Of a stretch of 64,000 nucleotides of DNA, positions 32,584 to 45,757 are shown in pieces (within the stretch, counting starts at the first letter, position 1; every line of letters starts with the position of its first letter). The DNA comes from Allium sativum (taxonomy: Eukaryota > Streptophyta > Magnoliopsida > Asparagales > Amaryllidaceae): positions 628,124,786-628,188,785 of the forward strand of contig CM060915.1 of assembly GCA_030737875.1 (NCBI GenBank), read 5' to 3'. The position numbers and the translations under genes are program-made. The notes beneath the pieces are model-generated. The model ran no database searches. It had not been told where the DNA came from and was given only the letters and a program-made list of their open reading frames with translations.

Positions 32584-35500
32584 GAATTGAAAGTGGATTG
32601 AAATGAATTCAAATTGAATTGAAATTTGAATTGAATAGAAATGAACTTTGAAACGAATTTATAAAGAAGAATTCAATTTTGCTTTGAATTGAAATGGAAG
32701 TGGAAATAGATTTTGAAACGAATTTTAAAACTATTTATATAATTCGTTTTGAATAGAAAATCGACGAAGTATATATTATATATATTATATATATAATATA
32801 ATGGCCTGAATAGAACGCGCCGCGCCGCGGCAGTTCGTGAATTTCGACCATTTATTTCAAACGGACATTACGGGAGATCCGACCGTCGGATTCTCCTAAA
32901 ACCGGAACCGTTGGGTTCGTATCGAAAAGAGCTTTCTAGCGAATGTTAGAAATTTGAAATCTAACGGTTGGATTTGGAATTATGTCCAAATCAAATTTGG
33001 AAAAGGTCGCTGTAAGTGCAGTTCGATGGCCATTGATGGAAATCGACTGTACGGGCCTTGATAAAATTATTAAAAATAGTAATAATTTGTGTAAAATCAT
33101 AAGAAATGATTTGTGAAGATTTGGGATGAAAAACTCCATATTTGAAAAGATAAAAATAGATTTTTATCGAAATGAACTAGTTTTGAACTAGAAATATAAT
33201 TCTATTTATTTTTGAATAAATAAATTGAATTTGAAAAGGGTTTTAAAAATAACCAGAATTTCCAATGATTGCATTGGAGTGGATTTGAATCGAAATTGTC
33301 TTCGGAATATTTCGATGTTGGAATTCGTGATTATACAGGTGTTGTTATGGAAATTTGAAAGATATATATTTATATCGTTATTTCCAATACGACATTTGTT
33401 AGTCGTAGAATTTGATATTGAATATAAGCCGACATATTTTCTATTCAGAGCCTTGTATTGAATATCGAATGTGATTTGGGTTTGTCGTGAATGGTGTCTT
33501 CACTAACACTGTTCTTGAACCCAGTTGAGAAAAGATTAAATCTTTTTATTTGGATTTAATGAAGTGTACCAATTAAATGAGATTTAATTGGAATTGAATT
33601 GATATTGATTTTTGGGTTTATCGTGAACAGTGTTTTAAATAACACTCGTTCTTTAACTCGATAATTAATGAATGTGATTTTGGGTTTATCGTGAACTGTG
33701 TTTTTAAATGACACTGATTCTTTAACCCAGAGAAATATTAAAACTAAGTGGAGTTTTAATGAATCTTTAATTAGATTGAAAAGATCGAGAATGGAGTATC
33801 ACCAGTTTTGCTCCAGGCGATAGTTAAATCTTTAATTAGATTTGAACGTGAAATGGTAATTGAATTTACCGATAACACTGTGGTGTTAGATATGAAGTAT
33901 TACCAGTTTTACTTCATGGGATGAATAGGTTGGGATTGGGAAATAAAATAAATGATTACTTCGGTGTGGTTCGCTAATCCCGACTAGTTTGAATTGATAT
34001 TCAAAGGAGATTAAAAGATAAATTTAAAGAATTTATCTTGGATAAAATTAATGGGAACTTTGTCCCAAAGTATAGGAATATTTGAATAAAAGAATATTCT
34101 GAATTGGAATGAGGCGTATGTTGTGTTTGTGTAACACTTTTATAATATATACGCGAGTTATTCAGAAAGACCGGGTTTATCCCATTCTGAATAACTGATT
34201 CGACGTGGTGTCGAAGATGAAGACGGTGGTCGAAGACCAGAAGTCTTCACGTTGTTTGGGTGATAACTGATGATCTTGATTGGGCTGTACACCCAAGAAG
34301 ATGGAAACAGTTAGTGATCGTCCAGACGTACTTGGAGATCGATGGATATGCGGGGTACTAGGTGCCTCCGGTTGCGTTCAGACCCAGAACGGACTTGTAA
34401 ATGGACTGTGTGTCTGACATTGGATTTTAGTCTGTGTGATTGATCTTTATTAAGTATATATCTGTTTGGCGGCGGAGAATTTATTCTCTTGCTTAACGCC
34501 CTTCTCTGAGACGTACGAGCTCAGGGGTTATATATTGATGGATATCAAACGCATGGAGTGAATTGCCTGTGTGGCATGCCTAAGTGGCAATTGATCGAGG
34601 CTTTTGTTGAAAAGCAAAGTCTTGTGGTGATGATCAAAGCACAGCCTGTGTGGCACAGCTTTGTGTAACGTGAATTCGCGAGCCTCGCACCCCGGTTGTG
34701 AACCAAAAATGGGAGAGGACGTCAGGGAGGGCATGCGTTTCTTTCTAGCTAGAAGTGGCGTCAGTGGTTTTACACGCCCTGACGAGTTTGACTTATGTGG
34801 TTGTTGCTGTTGCGAGGCGCCTCGGTTATATCGGTTTCGGCCGATGCATTCTGGTCGGCGGACGGACCAGACTTACACCCCATAGGGTGGGGAGACGCAT
34901 GTTCAGGGTTTAAGTTTAATCCACATCGGTGGACCGGCCCTGAGGATCCAAGGGTCGATGCGCTCTGACCCTGAGGCTCGGGCTAGACAGTCTCGAAGAC
35001 GGTGAGGACTATCTTTTGCCTCGGTTCATAGACGGAAATCCAATTTCCAAATACGTGACTTTGCGGTTTTATTTGTAAACCTATATATGGCGACATGATA
35101 TATGGTACCCATGCCGCCTATGATTGATACTTATGATTTGAAGTGTTTTATACACTATGCACTTATATTAGTATCAAATGATTTGTTTTGAACGTATCAA
35201 GCATTCTTTGGCTGTTATAAGGGAAAACCCTATCCTCGACTGCGTTGCATTGTGTGATGGGACCTGGGTCTTATAACAGCTTCATTTTTCTTTATTTAGC
35301 ATTGCGCTGTTTGTTTTATGCACTGGTATTCTTGGGAGGAAACCCGTTCCGTGTTACGGCGTGGTCCCTTGACTTACCTAACTTTAAAAATAAAGATTAA
35401 TAACTGTTTTAGTTCTCACACCAGTCACATGACTGACCTGGAGTTTATTGTTTTAACCTAAACTCTGGGTGCCCCTATTTTGACACGGGCAGCTAGTAGT

Positions 35501-35803
35501 TTTGGTTTTGCAGATTTATATTCACAGGATCCTGGTTTACAGCTGGAACGATATCCGGAAAGCTTTGTATCCGTATATCTCATTCTAGTTGTGTATTGTA
35601 TTATTTTCCGCTGCTATGTATTTAAATGTAATTTAAATCTCTGATATTTCTGTGTAATATATTCATTTATACCCTGTATATTCTTGTAATCTGATGCATT
35701 GTTGTAATATACGATGAAATGTTCTTCTGTATGCGTTCTGTTGTGGCTTTTTCTCGAACTATCCGACGCTTTCCTTTACGGGGAAGTTTCGGGTTGTTAT
35801 ACG

Positions 35804-35815
35804 TGGTATCAGAGC
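35804..35815 (+). promoter_or_regulatory. LARD-B primer-binding site, tRNA-iMet type
   Basis: TGGTATCAGAGC two bases after the LTR end GTTATA. Confidence 0.94.
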
Positions 35816-36823
35816 TTTGGTTTACAAAGCTCAGAGAACAAGGCACATTAGAACCTTACGAAAGAATTCATCAGATATTGGATTAGTAATATCCAATTAG
35901 AATGACTCGTTAGAGATAGGATCAGTAGTATCCTAGAACGGGTGTGAAGAGTATATTTTTTTGAAATGAAAGCATTTTTGTCTTGAAAATTTAAATCAAT
36001 CATTCGTATTTGATTATTTATTTATATTGATGTGGACAATCCAGTATATATAGATTTTGCGTATACGTCTGATCCGCGTGTATTCAAAGTTTTAATATAT
36101 TGGATAGATATAGAATCACACTCTAGTCGCCCGGAGATGATTCAGATGATGAGGCCTCATCATCAGTGTTTATATTCGAGTGACGAAGGTGTGATATCTA
36201 TATATTTCCATTAGACTGGTGTGAGAACCAAAACTAATATAGCTAGAATACATTGTTGTGATTTGGCATCAAAACATGATTTTCTTTATATATATCAAAG
36301 TTATGAATTTGAAACTCTAATTCACTAATTGATTGATGTTTGTGTTGTTTGTTTATTTGGTTGATAATTTTTAGCCATTTAGCCTAATTGTATCAAATAT
36401 TGAACTATATTGAAAATTGGTTGCGTTTGCTTGCATATACATATACTTACATTGAACAGGTCATAGCAAGGAGGCTAGAGCCAGAGAATAAAATTTGTTT
36501 GCCCGACAAATAGGTACATGTTTACTACATAATTTCCAGTTTTGTTTGGGTGATGATGATTTTATGAGCCTATTGGCTAGCCGCTTGGCTTTTTCTTTTT
36601 CTTTTTGAGATCTGAAGGACCGGGGAAGCTATTTGAAATTCCCCGATGCTCCCGGTGCAGGGGAGGTTATGGCGAAATTTTTCAAAAATTTAGGGTGTTA
36701 GCCAAATTTTTGAAATTTTGAAAATTCTCAGAAACTAAAGAGTTGGAGAAAGGAAGCCAGAACGAGCGTAGAGTTGATTAATCAAACCACTTTCGACTTT
36801 GTTCCTTTTCGGGGACGAAAAGT

Positions 36824-36839
36824 TTTAAGTGGGGGAGAT
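36824..36839 (+). promoter_or_regulatory. LARD-B polypurine tract
   Basis: TTTTAAGTGGGGGAGAT directly before the 3' LTR, preceded by TTTTCGGGGACGAAAAG, as in TRG-1, TEK-2 and TRG-3. Confidence 0.88.
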
Positions 36840-38493
36840 TGTAACAACCCGTAAAATGCGAGCCAGTTTGAAATTTTTATTTTTGCAATTTTAGCGAATT
36901 TTGATTATTTAAAATGAATTATTTTAAATAATATCGACGTGAAATTTATTTTGAATAGAATTCGACGTATATATTATATACGTCGTCGTTAGAATATATA
37001 ATAATTATATATAATTATAAAAGGAATTGAAAATGGCGCGGTAGTTCGAAAATTCGATTTCTAATTTCAAATGGATATACAGAATTCAATATAAGTCAGA
37101 ATTGAACGAAACAAGAAATATTTGAATCTGTATAACTATATCTTTGTAACGAAGTTAACAAACTGAGATTTCATTGTAGAAATGATAAGATATGTCCAGT
37201 TTAAAATTAGAAATAGTCGCTGTGGAATTTATATATATTTTTATATATATAAGGCCCTTAAAAATAGCAATTTTGCAAACGACCTCGGATTTCGACGAAA
37301 CCACTTTTGTTGGATCCGCAGTGTTAAGTTATTGCTAGATTCCAAATTTCATAATTTTTCGAATCGATATGTGAGCGTGGCAAAGGAAAACGCGTTTGAC
37401 CAGTTTCAGTTGATTTTAATCGACTGGAAATTGGCCATTTTTCCAACGGTCTCAGAATTCAACGAAACTAGTTTTGTTAGGACCGTATCGTCAATACGAA
37501 GCTAAAAAATATTTTTCTGGAATTTTTCTAGTTAGTATGTGACCCCGGTAATTTGAAATGTACGTTTAAAATTCAATATAGTGATTTAAATGTAAATTTA
37601 ACGGAAACTGATTGTAACAATCGAATTAGCTTGCGATACATATCCCATTGTGTTCGGAATGAGGGTAAAACGCTATGGACGACAGGCGGTGGGCCTCGTT
37701 TCGAGGTCGTAATTGAAAGTCAACTCTTTAGGATAAAATAAATAAATTAATAAAAAAAAAATCTCTCTCCTATATTCCCTCTGCCCCCCCCCCCCCCCCC
37801 GTTGTTTCATTCGAACAGATGAAATCAAAAAAAAAAAAAAAACCCTAGATATCGACAGCCGCCCCCCCCCCCTGAAGCGCCGCCGCCCATCGCCGAACCT
37901 CCCCCCTCCCTCGACGAACCCGCCGAACCTCCCCCCTCCCTCGACGAACCCACCGAAGCCCCCCCCCCCCTCCCTCGACGAGCCCACCGAAGCCCCCTCG
38001 CACGCAATGCTGAAGCCGCCGAACCCCCCCTTCCTGAAGTGCCGCCGACGACAGTTTCACCCCCCCCCCTTTTTCTTCAAAATGCTGTAAGTTTTTAATT
38101 TATTTACTTTATTTTTATTTAAAACAGAAAACCGATTTTTAAATGATAGGAAAAAAACTGATTTTAACATAATTTAAAAACAGATTTTATTTCGAATAGG
38201 AAACTGATTTTGTTTAAAGATTGAAACTGTTTTTATAAAAAGATTAAACTGTTTTTTTTTATGAGGATTAAAACTGATTTTTTATGAGGTGAAAACTGAT
38301 TTGTTTATAAAGATTAAAACTGTGTTTTTAATTAGGAATGTAAAACTGAAAATTTTAAAGATTTTAAAACTGAAATTTTTAAAAAGAGAAAAACTGTTTT
38401 TTTTCAAAGATTTTAAAACTGAATTTTTAAAAAGAGTTAAAAACTGAATTTTTAATTATGTTGTAAAGTTATGAAAAATAGGATTTTTATATA

Positions 38494-38763
38494 TGGCATA
38501 GCGAACTAAAAATTCGATTTTTATATATTGAATAGCGAACTAAAAATTCGATTTTTATATATTGAATAGCGAACTAAAAATTCGATTTTTATATATTGAA
38601 TAGCGAACTAAAAATTCGATTTTTATATATTGAATAGCGAACTAAAAATTCGATTTTTATATATTGAATAGCGAACTAAAAATTCGATTTTTTATATATT
38701 GAATAGCGAACTAAAAATTCGATTTTTATATATTGAATAGCGAACTAAAAATTCGATTTTTAC
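38494..38763 (+). repeat. 34-bp tandem array, 8 units (LARD-B 3' LTR)
   Basis: Same unit and same copy number as 31021-31290. Confidence 0.95.
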
Positions 38764-39752
38764 ATAGGTAGTGAAAGCGGGCAACGAAGATGAAAAAGGA
38801 TGCGATGACGACGAAGACTTCTGCAAATGAAGTGCCGTGGAGCTAGGATAGCTATAAGTGAGAATTTCTCACTCTTCAATTTATTTTCTAGTTATATATA
38901 TATATACTAGGATGCAGACGGTGCTTAGTAGCACCCGACACAATCGTCCACAAACCATGGACTTGTTTGTTTGGTTGCATAGATTAGTTTGATTATGTGA
39001 TTGAATTGTTTGAGTGAAATTGAATGATTTGATTGATGTGTGAATGGCGTGGGCCTTCACTAGACCGGGGATAAGGCTAGGCCTCGTCCCGTTTCTAGTA
39101 TCGTGCCGTTATGCCGCCGAAATTTTCTAAAATATGTTAGAAAAATAAAAATATCATTTTATTGAATAAATGAATTGAATAGAAATTCATAGGTTGAAAT
39201 AAAATGTTTTATCGTTAAAAATATAATTTTTAACGTGAAGTGAATAAAATAGAATATTCATTTACAAACCAGACGGTTTGTTTATGTACACCTATTTGAA
39301 GGACATTGATTGGGACGATAAATTTTACACATCGCCCAACTGCACGAATAAAATATTTGTTGATTGTTTGAAACCCCACACGGGTGTTGGGATGAAATTT
39401 GAAGTTCACTCATCCTGATTGATTAAATATGTCGATCGATTGATTGACAGGCTGTTATAAGCGTTGAATATCTATATTTGATGCTTATACAGTGTAGTGC
39501 ACTTTGGTTGATGGTTGATTATTTTCAATGCTATTATATACATGTGTTGTATGAAAATCCATATAATTAATTTTATATGGTAATTGATTGGGCCTCATTC
39601 CAGTTTTGAAAAAGAAATATTTGAAAAAGAAATATTTGAAAAAGAAATATTTGAAAAAGAATATTTGAAAATAAAGGAATATATGAAGCCGTGTTGATTA
39701 GATTGACGCCATTTTGACGTGAACGATATTTATATCGATTTTAAAAGTGATT

Positions 39753-40056
39753 TCGAAATGAATTGAATTGAAAACGAATTCAAAGTGAATTGAATTGAAA
39801 ACGAATTCAAAGTGAATTGAATTGAAAGTGATTTCGAAGTGAATTGAATTGAAAGTGATTTCAAAGTGAATTGAATTGAAAACGAATTCAAAGTGAATTG
39901 AATTGAAAACGAATTCAAAGTGAATTGAATTGAAAGTGATTTCGAAGTGAATTGAATTGAAAGTGATTTCGAAGTGAATTGAATTGAAAGTGTTTTCGAA
40001 ATGAATTGAATTGAAAGTGATTTCGAAATGAATTGAATTGAAACCGAATTCAAATT
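39753..40056 (+). repeat. 27-bp minisatellite, about 11 units (LARD-B 3' LTR)
   Basis: Same array as 32280-32583. Confidence 0.94.
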
Positions 40057-43000
40057 GAATTGAAAGTGGATTGAAATGAATTCAAATTGAATTGAAATTT
40101 GAATTGAATAGAAATGAACTTTGAAACGAATTTATAAAGAAGAATTCAATTTTGCTTTGAATTGAAATGGAAGTGGAAATAGATTTTGAAACGAATTTTA
40201 AAACTATTTATATAATTCGTTTTGAATAGAAAATCGACGAAGTATATATTATATATATTATATATATAATATAATGGCCTGAATAGAACGCGCCGCGCCG
40301 CGGCAGTTCGTGAATTTCGACCATTTATTTCAAACGGACATTACGGGAGATCCGACCGTCGGATTCTCCTAAAACCGGAACCGTTGGGTTCGTATCGAAA
40401 AGAGCTTTCTAGCGAATGTTAGAAATTTGAAATCTAACGGTTGGATTTGGAATTATGTCCAAATCAAATTTGGAAAAGGTCGCTGTAAGTGCAGTTCGAT
40501 GGCCATTGATGGAAATCGACTGTACGGGCCTTGATAAAATTATTAAAAATAGTAATAATTTGTGTAAAATCATAAGAAATGATTTGTGAAGATTTGGGAT
40601 GAAAAACTCCATATTTGAAAAGATAAAAATAGATTTTTATCGAAATGAACTAGTTTTGAACTAGAAATATAATTCTATTTATTTTTGAATAAATAAATTG
40701 AATTTGAAAAGGGTTTTAAAAATAACCAGAATTTCCAATGATTGCATTGGAGTGGATTTGAATCGAAATTGTCTTCGGAATATTTCGATGTTGGAATTCG
40801 TGATTATACAGGTGTTGTTATGGAAATTTGAAAGATATATATTTATATCGTTATTTCCAATACGACATTTGTTAGTCGTAGAATTTGATATTGAATATAA
40901 GCCGACATATTTTCTATTCAGAGCCTTGTATTGAATATCGAATGTGATTTGGGTTTGTCGTGAATGGTGTCTTCACTAACACTGTTCTTGAACCCAGTTG
41001 AGAAAAGATTAAATCTTTTTATTTGGATTTAATGAAGTGTACCAATTAAATGAGATTTAATTGGAATTGAATTGATATTGATTTTTGGGTTTATCGTGAA
41101 CAGTGTTTTAAATAACACTCGTTCTTTAACCCGATAATTAATGAATGTGATTTTGGGTTTATCGTGAACTGTGTTTTTAAATGACACTGATTCTTTAACC
41201 CAGAGAAATATTAAAACTAAGTGGAGTTTTAATGAATCTTTAATTAGATTGAAAAGATCGAGAATGGAGTATCACCAGTTTTGCTCCAGGCGATAGTTAA
41301 ATCTTTAATTAGATTTGAACGTGAAATGGTAATTGAATTTACCGATAACACTGTGGTGTTAGATATGAAGTATTACCAGTTTTACTTCATGGGATGAATA
41401 GGTTGGGATTGGGAAATAAAATAAATGATTACTTCGGTGTGGTTCGCTAATCCCGACTAGTTTGAATTGATATTCAAAGGAGATTAAAAGATAAATTTAA
41501 AGAATTTATCTTGGATAAAATTAATGGGAACTTTGTCCCAAAGTATAGGAATATTTGAATAAAAGAATATTCTGAATTGGAATGAGGCGTATGTTGTGTT
41601 TGTGTAACACTTTTATAATATATACGCGAGTTATTCAGAAAGACCGGGTTTATCCCATTCTGAATAACTGATTCGACGTGGTGTCGAAGATGAAGACGGT
41701 GGTCGAAGACCAGAAGTCTTCACGTTGTTTGGGTGATAACTGATGATCTTGATTGGGCTGTACACCCAAGAAGATGGAAACAGTTAGTGATCGTCCAGAC
41801 GTACTTGGAGATCGATGGATATGCGGGGTACTAGGTGCCTCCGGTTGCGTTCAGACCCAGAACGGACTTGTAAATGGACTGTGTGTCTGACATTGGATTT
41901 TAGTCTGTGTGATTGATCTTTATTAAGTATATATCTGTTTGGCGGCGGAGAATTTATTCTCTTGCTTAACGCCCTTCTCTGAGACGTACGAGCTCAGGGG
42001 TTATATATTGATGGATATCAAACGCATGGAGTGAATTGCCTGTGTGGCATGCCTAAGTGGCAATTGATCGAGGCTTTTGTTGAAAAGCAAAGTCTTGTGG
42101 TGATGATCAAAGCACAGCCTGTGTGGCACAGCTTTGTGTAACGTGAATTCGCGAGCCTCGCACCCCGGTTGTGAACCAAAAATGGGAGAGGACGTCAGGG
42201 AGGGCATGCGTTTCTTTCTAGATAGAAGTGGCGTCAGTGGTTTTACACGCCCTGACGAGTTTGACTTATGTGGTTGTTGCTGTTGCGAGGCGCCTCGGTT
42301 ATATCGGTTTCGGCCGATGCATTCTGGTCGGCGGACGGACCAGACTTACACCCCATAGGGTGGGGAGACGCATGTTCAGGGTTTAAGTTTAATCCACATC
42401 GGTGGACCGGCCCTGAGGATCCAAGGGTCGATGCGCTCTGACCCTGAGGCTCGGGCTAGACAGTCTCGAAGACGGTGAGGACTATCTTTTGCCTCGGTTC
42501 ATAGACGGAAATCCAATTTCCAAATACGTGACTTTGCGGTTTTATTTGTAAACCTATATATGGCGACATGATATATGGTACCCATGCCGCCTATGATTGA
42601 TACTTATGATTTGAAGTGTTTTATACACTATGCACTTATATTAGTATCAAATGATTTGTTTTGAACGTATCAAGCATTCTTTGGCTGTTATAAGGGAAAA
42701 CCCTATCCTCGACTGCGTTGCATTGTGTGATGGGACCTGGGTCTTATAACAGCTTCATTTTTCTTTATTTAGCATTGCGCTGTTTGTTTTATGCACTGGT
42801 ATTCTTGGGAGGAAACCCGTTCCGTGTTACGGCGTGGTCCCTTGACTTACCTAACTTTAAAAATAAAGATTAATAACTGTTTTAGTTCTCACACCAGTCA
42901 CATGACTGACCTGGAGTTTATTGTTTTAACCTAAACTCTGGGTGCCCCTATTTTGACACGGGCAGCTAGTAGTTTTGGTTTTGCAGATTTATATTCACAG

Positions 43001-43274
43001 GATCCTGGTTTACAGCTGGAACGATATCCGGAAAGCTTTGTATCCGTATATCTCATTCTAGTTGTGTATTGTGTTATTTTCCGCTGCTATGTATTTAAAT
43101 GTAATTTAAATCTCTGATATTTCTGTGTAATATATTCATTTATACCCTGTATATTCTTGTAATCTGATGCATTGTTGTAATATACAATGAAATGTTCTTC
43201 TGTATGCGTTCTGTTGTGGCTTGTTCTCGAACTATCCGACGCTTTCCTTTACGGGGAAGTTTCGGGTTGTTATA

Positions 43275-43279
43275 CTCGC
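43275..43279. repeat. Target-site duplication CTCGC, right copy (LARD-B)
   Basis: Second copy; GC-rich LARD-A LTR sequence continues from here. Confidence 0.95.
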
Positions 43280-44323
43280 GCTCCAAGCGACGGCGACGGT
43301 GAAGAGGAGGGGCGGCGGCTTCTCCCCCCCCCCGATCCCGATCCCTTTCCTCTTTTTTTTTAAATGAGGCGTTGACTGGTCAGAAGGGGAGAGGGAGAGG
43401 GCTTCTTATACAAATATTTTATATTAATTTATTATTTTAAATTCTTTTGGTTTGAAAATTCTGTGCTCGTTCATGTTAACTCCAATCTGAACCCAACGAC
43501 TGTCGCCCCTAGCTAAATACCCTCATTCCGAACACAATGGGATATGTATCATTGGCCAATTCGACCGTTTCGATTAGTTTTCGTCAAAATCAAAATATAA
43601 CTCTATAAATTGAGTTTGAACGCATATTTCAATTTACCGGGGCCACATACTAACTCTAAAAATTACAGAAAAATATTTTCTAGCTTCGTATTGACGAAAC
43701 GGTCCTAACAAAACTAGTTTCGACGAATTCTGAGACCGTTTGAAAAATGGCCATTTTCTAGTCGATTAAAATCAACTGAAACTGGTCAAACGCGTTTTCC
43801 TTTACCACGCTCACATATTGATTCAAAAAATTATGAAATTTGGAATCTAGCAATAACTTGACACTACGGATCCAACAAAAGTGGTTTCGTCGAAATCCGA
43901 GGTCGTTTGGAAAATTCCCATTTTTAAGGGCCTGAATTCCATAGCGACTATTCAGAATTTTCATTTGGACATTTCTTTTGATTCCCGCTAAGAAATTTTG
44001 ATTTCTCGGATTCGTTGGAAAGATATTCACAAATAGATCCTATTATTTTTGGTTTCACTAAAATCCGGATTGTTTTGCACCTGGTACATGCAAATAAAAT
44101 TTGAAATCGAATTATCGAACTACCGCGCCATTTTCAATTCTATTTATAATTATAAATAAATTTTATATTCTAACGACGACGTATATAATATATACGTCGA
44201 ATTCTATTCAAAAATAAATTTCTCGTCGATATTATTTAAAATAATCCATTTTAAATATTCAAAATTCGCTAAAATTGCCAAAATAAAAATTTTAAACTGG
44301 CTCAGATTTTCCGGGTTATTACA
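43280..44323 (-). repeat. LARD-A 5' LTR, outer segment (right of LARD-B)
   Basis: Upstream (U3) part of the LARD-A LTR in reverse. It holds GC-rich CGGCGGCTTCTCCCC (about 43312), AT-rich sequence with a possible TATA (43415-43435) and the GGTTTCGTCGAAATCCG-type segments that pair with 29800-29960 of LARD-B. It ends in TTATTACA. A 90-codon frame (43758-44030) resembles frames in the other LARD LTRs but has no domain. Confidence 0.87.
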
Positions 44324-44455
44324 CATATGGTCGACCTCCCTAGTCGGGCTGGGTAGGTCTAGTTGGCTGGGTGGGTCTGTTCTGGGCCTGTGATGAATTT
44401 TAATGGTTCAGATCAGTTTTAGGGTTAATCCTAAGGCCTAAACTAGTTTCCTACT

Positions 44456-44466
44456 CCTATATAAAC
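44456..44466 (+). promoter_or_regulatory. TATA box of TRG-3 5' LTR
   Basis: CCTATATAAACACC, repeated at 50660-50670 in the 3' LTR, about 30 nt before an A/C-rich CACAACAAATC stretch suited to a start site. Confidence 0.65.
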
Positions 44467-45634
44467 ACCTTAAGACCTAACCTAATTCACAACAAATCAT
44501 TCTTACACTGCTATGCTGCTGATTTACCTCTTGAACCATGGTCGCCGTCTCTAAATTAAAGCTTAAGTATTCAAACTCGATTCAAATCAAAGAACAGAGC
44601 CTCTACAACAATTCAAGAAGATAAACAACGTCACTACAACGTTCAACGACAATTTCAGTTCTTAATTCCTTAGCCATGCTCTATATGTTCTATTTGCTTT
44701 TAGATTTAAATATTTAATTATAATATGGCCATGGAATAAAGTGGATTTGGATTTAAGTATGTTTATCGATTCAGAACTATTTCTGTTGCTTCTTGAATCT
44801 TGTGTTTTGAGACTTGTCTATCTTTTCTCACGTCAAGTTCATGATCTATTCAGCCTGTTGTAAATCAGTTTTCTTGATTCATGATGATATTACTATCAAG
44901 TTGTAATCTTCATGCATGTGATGATGTTTTTCTCTCTGATCTTATTTTTATGCAAAATTCTATCTTCCCCTATTTATTTTCTTTTGATGAACCTTGGTCA
45001 ATTTCGGACTTAGGCCTAAACCGCGATTTGCGTATGATTGAATACGGGGAAATATTGGGATATTACCTATTTGGATATATTTGTTTGGTGGAATTGTGGC
45101 ATAACATGAAATTGGAAATTTGAGTATTGTCAATATAATTGAAATTGCAAGTTTGGGCATTGGCATAAGTAATTTGCCATGAAGTGGGTATATATGAATT
45201 GGCATGTAAATTAAATCACGAGTTTGGAACTATGTAAATTAAATCAAAAGATTGGGCTTATGTTAATTAGGCATACGTAGAATTGGGAATTTGAACATAA
45301 AAGTGATTGTAAACTTGATAATTGGCAAAAACATATATTATGAACTTGGGCAACTGGCATGTATTGTAATAAAAAGATTACAGTTTGGGATAACTACATC
45401 ATGAATCATGATTTGGGTTTATTGGGTATGAAACTTGATACATGTAATTTTGGGTAGAACTTGATATGGGTAAAATGGCATAAACTTGGCATACATGTAA
45501 ATAGGCAAGAATTGGGTACATATATTGATGGGCATGTAATTTGGAACTTGTGCATATGTTTATTAATATGTAAAGTTGGGAATTTTGGCTTATATGACAC
45601 ATATGTAATTAACAATCTAACGGATGCCTTTGAC

Positions 45635-45723
45635 ACGAGGTTAGACTTGAGTTGTGGTGTAATTCTGCCCGGAACCGCCCAGCATATCCAGTGACCACAA
45701 CAATAGTAGTCTAATGTGAGAGG
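45635..45723 (+). repeat. Covarying hairpin, TRG-3 5' LTR, unit 1
   Basis: Outer stem TTAGACT/AGTCTAA (45641-45647 with 45708-45714); middle stem GTTGTGGT/ACCACAAC (45651-45658 with 45694-45701); apical TGCCCGG-AACCG-CCCAGCA. Confidence 0.87.
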
Positions 45724-45757
45724 TCGTAGGCAAAGACTAGGTTGTGGTGATGCCTAA

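Larger units (their letters stand above)
29355..35801 (+). repeat. LARD-B 5' LTR (6.4 kb)
   Basis: In order: an upstream part with a ~170-bp imperfect duplication (two GATTTCGACGAAAC-type segments, about 29700-30050), a possible TATA region (about 30247), a 17-C run and GC-rich exon-like block (30300-30606), a predicted intron with the 34-bp array, a structured block (GGTGC..GCACC stem near 31447), a 27-bp array (32280-32583), an AT palindrome (about 32770-32812) followed by CGCCGCGCCGCGG, several TTGGGTTTATCGTGAAC repeats (33475-33720), palindromic GAGGCGCCTC (about 34815) and the end GGGTTGTTATA. No gene; a 107-aa frame at 29697-30020 recurs in the family but shows no domain. Confidence 0.93.
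35802..36839 (+). other. LARD-B interior (1.04 kb, non-coding)
   Basis: Runs from the primer site to the polypurine tract. The longest frame is 60 codons (36032-36214), without a recognisable domain. A few hundred bases after the primer site are shared with LARD-A (22732-23022), so this is conserved family sequence and may carry the packaging signal. The last ~250 nt hold ATTTTTGAAATTTTGAAAAT-type inverted repeats and the GGGGACGAAAAG block. Confidence 0.85.
29355..43274 (+). mobile_element. LARD-B, complete giant-LTR non-autonomous retrotransposon (13.9 kb)
   Basis: Two LTRs of about 6.4 kb (29355-35801 and 36840-43274) flank an interior of only 1,038 bp, so about 93% of the element is LTR. 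It has a perfect 5-bp duplication (CTCGC), a tRNA-iMet primer site, a polypurine tract and no protein domain. This fits the LARD class (large retrotransposon derivatives). The LTRs are almost identical apart from homopolymer lengths and scattered substitutions, so it inserted recently. Its right terminus is TTATA rather than TTACA in both LTRs, so TG..TA ends were used and did not arise after insertion. Confidence 0.94.
36840..43274 (+). repeat. LARD-B 3' LTR (6.4 kb)
   Basis: Near-identical to 29355-35801. The same substructures are at 37784-38086 (GC-rich block), 38087-38771 (predicted intron), 38494-38763 (34-bp array, 8 units) and 39753-40056 (27-bp array). Array copy numbers agree between the two LTRs, which supports a recent insertion. 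Confidence 0.93.
22732..44323 (-). mobile_element. LARD-A, giant-LTR non-autonomous element (partial), interrupted by TEK-2 and LARD-B
   Basis: Minus-strand member of the LARD family. Its interior (22732-23022) is cut by TEK-2 on the left. Its 5' LTR is 23023-29354 plus 43280-44323, about 7.4 kb once LARD-B is removed. The outer end reads CGGGTTATTACA in plus orientation (TGTAATAACCCGG in sense). It is followed by CATATGGTCGACC of TRG-3. The intact site is visible in the TRG-3 3' LTR (50534-50538), so the target duplication is CATAT. The remaining interior and the 3' LTR lie beyond the left edge. Confidence 0.88.

Noticed and set aside
34528..34885. Short frames on both strands around GAGGCGCCTCGG
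   Set aside because: Inherited LTR sequence with a palindromic core; not conserved as protein between LARD copies.
36032..36214. 60-codon frame in the LARD-B interior as a Gag remnant
   Set aside because: No Gag landmark or zinc knuckle; too short to support.
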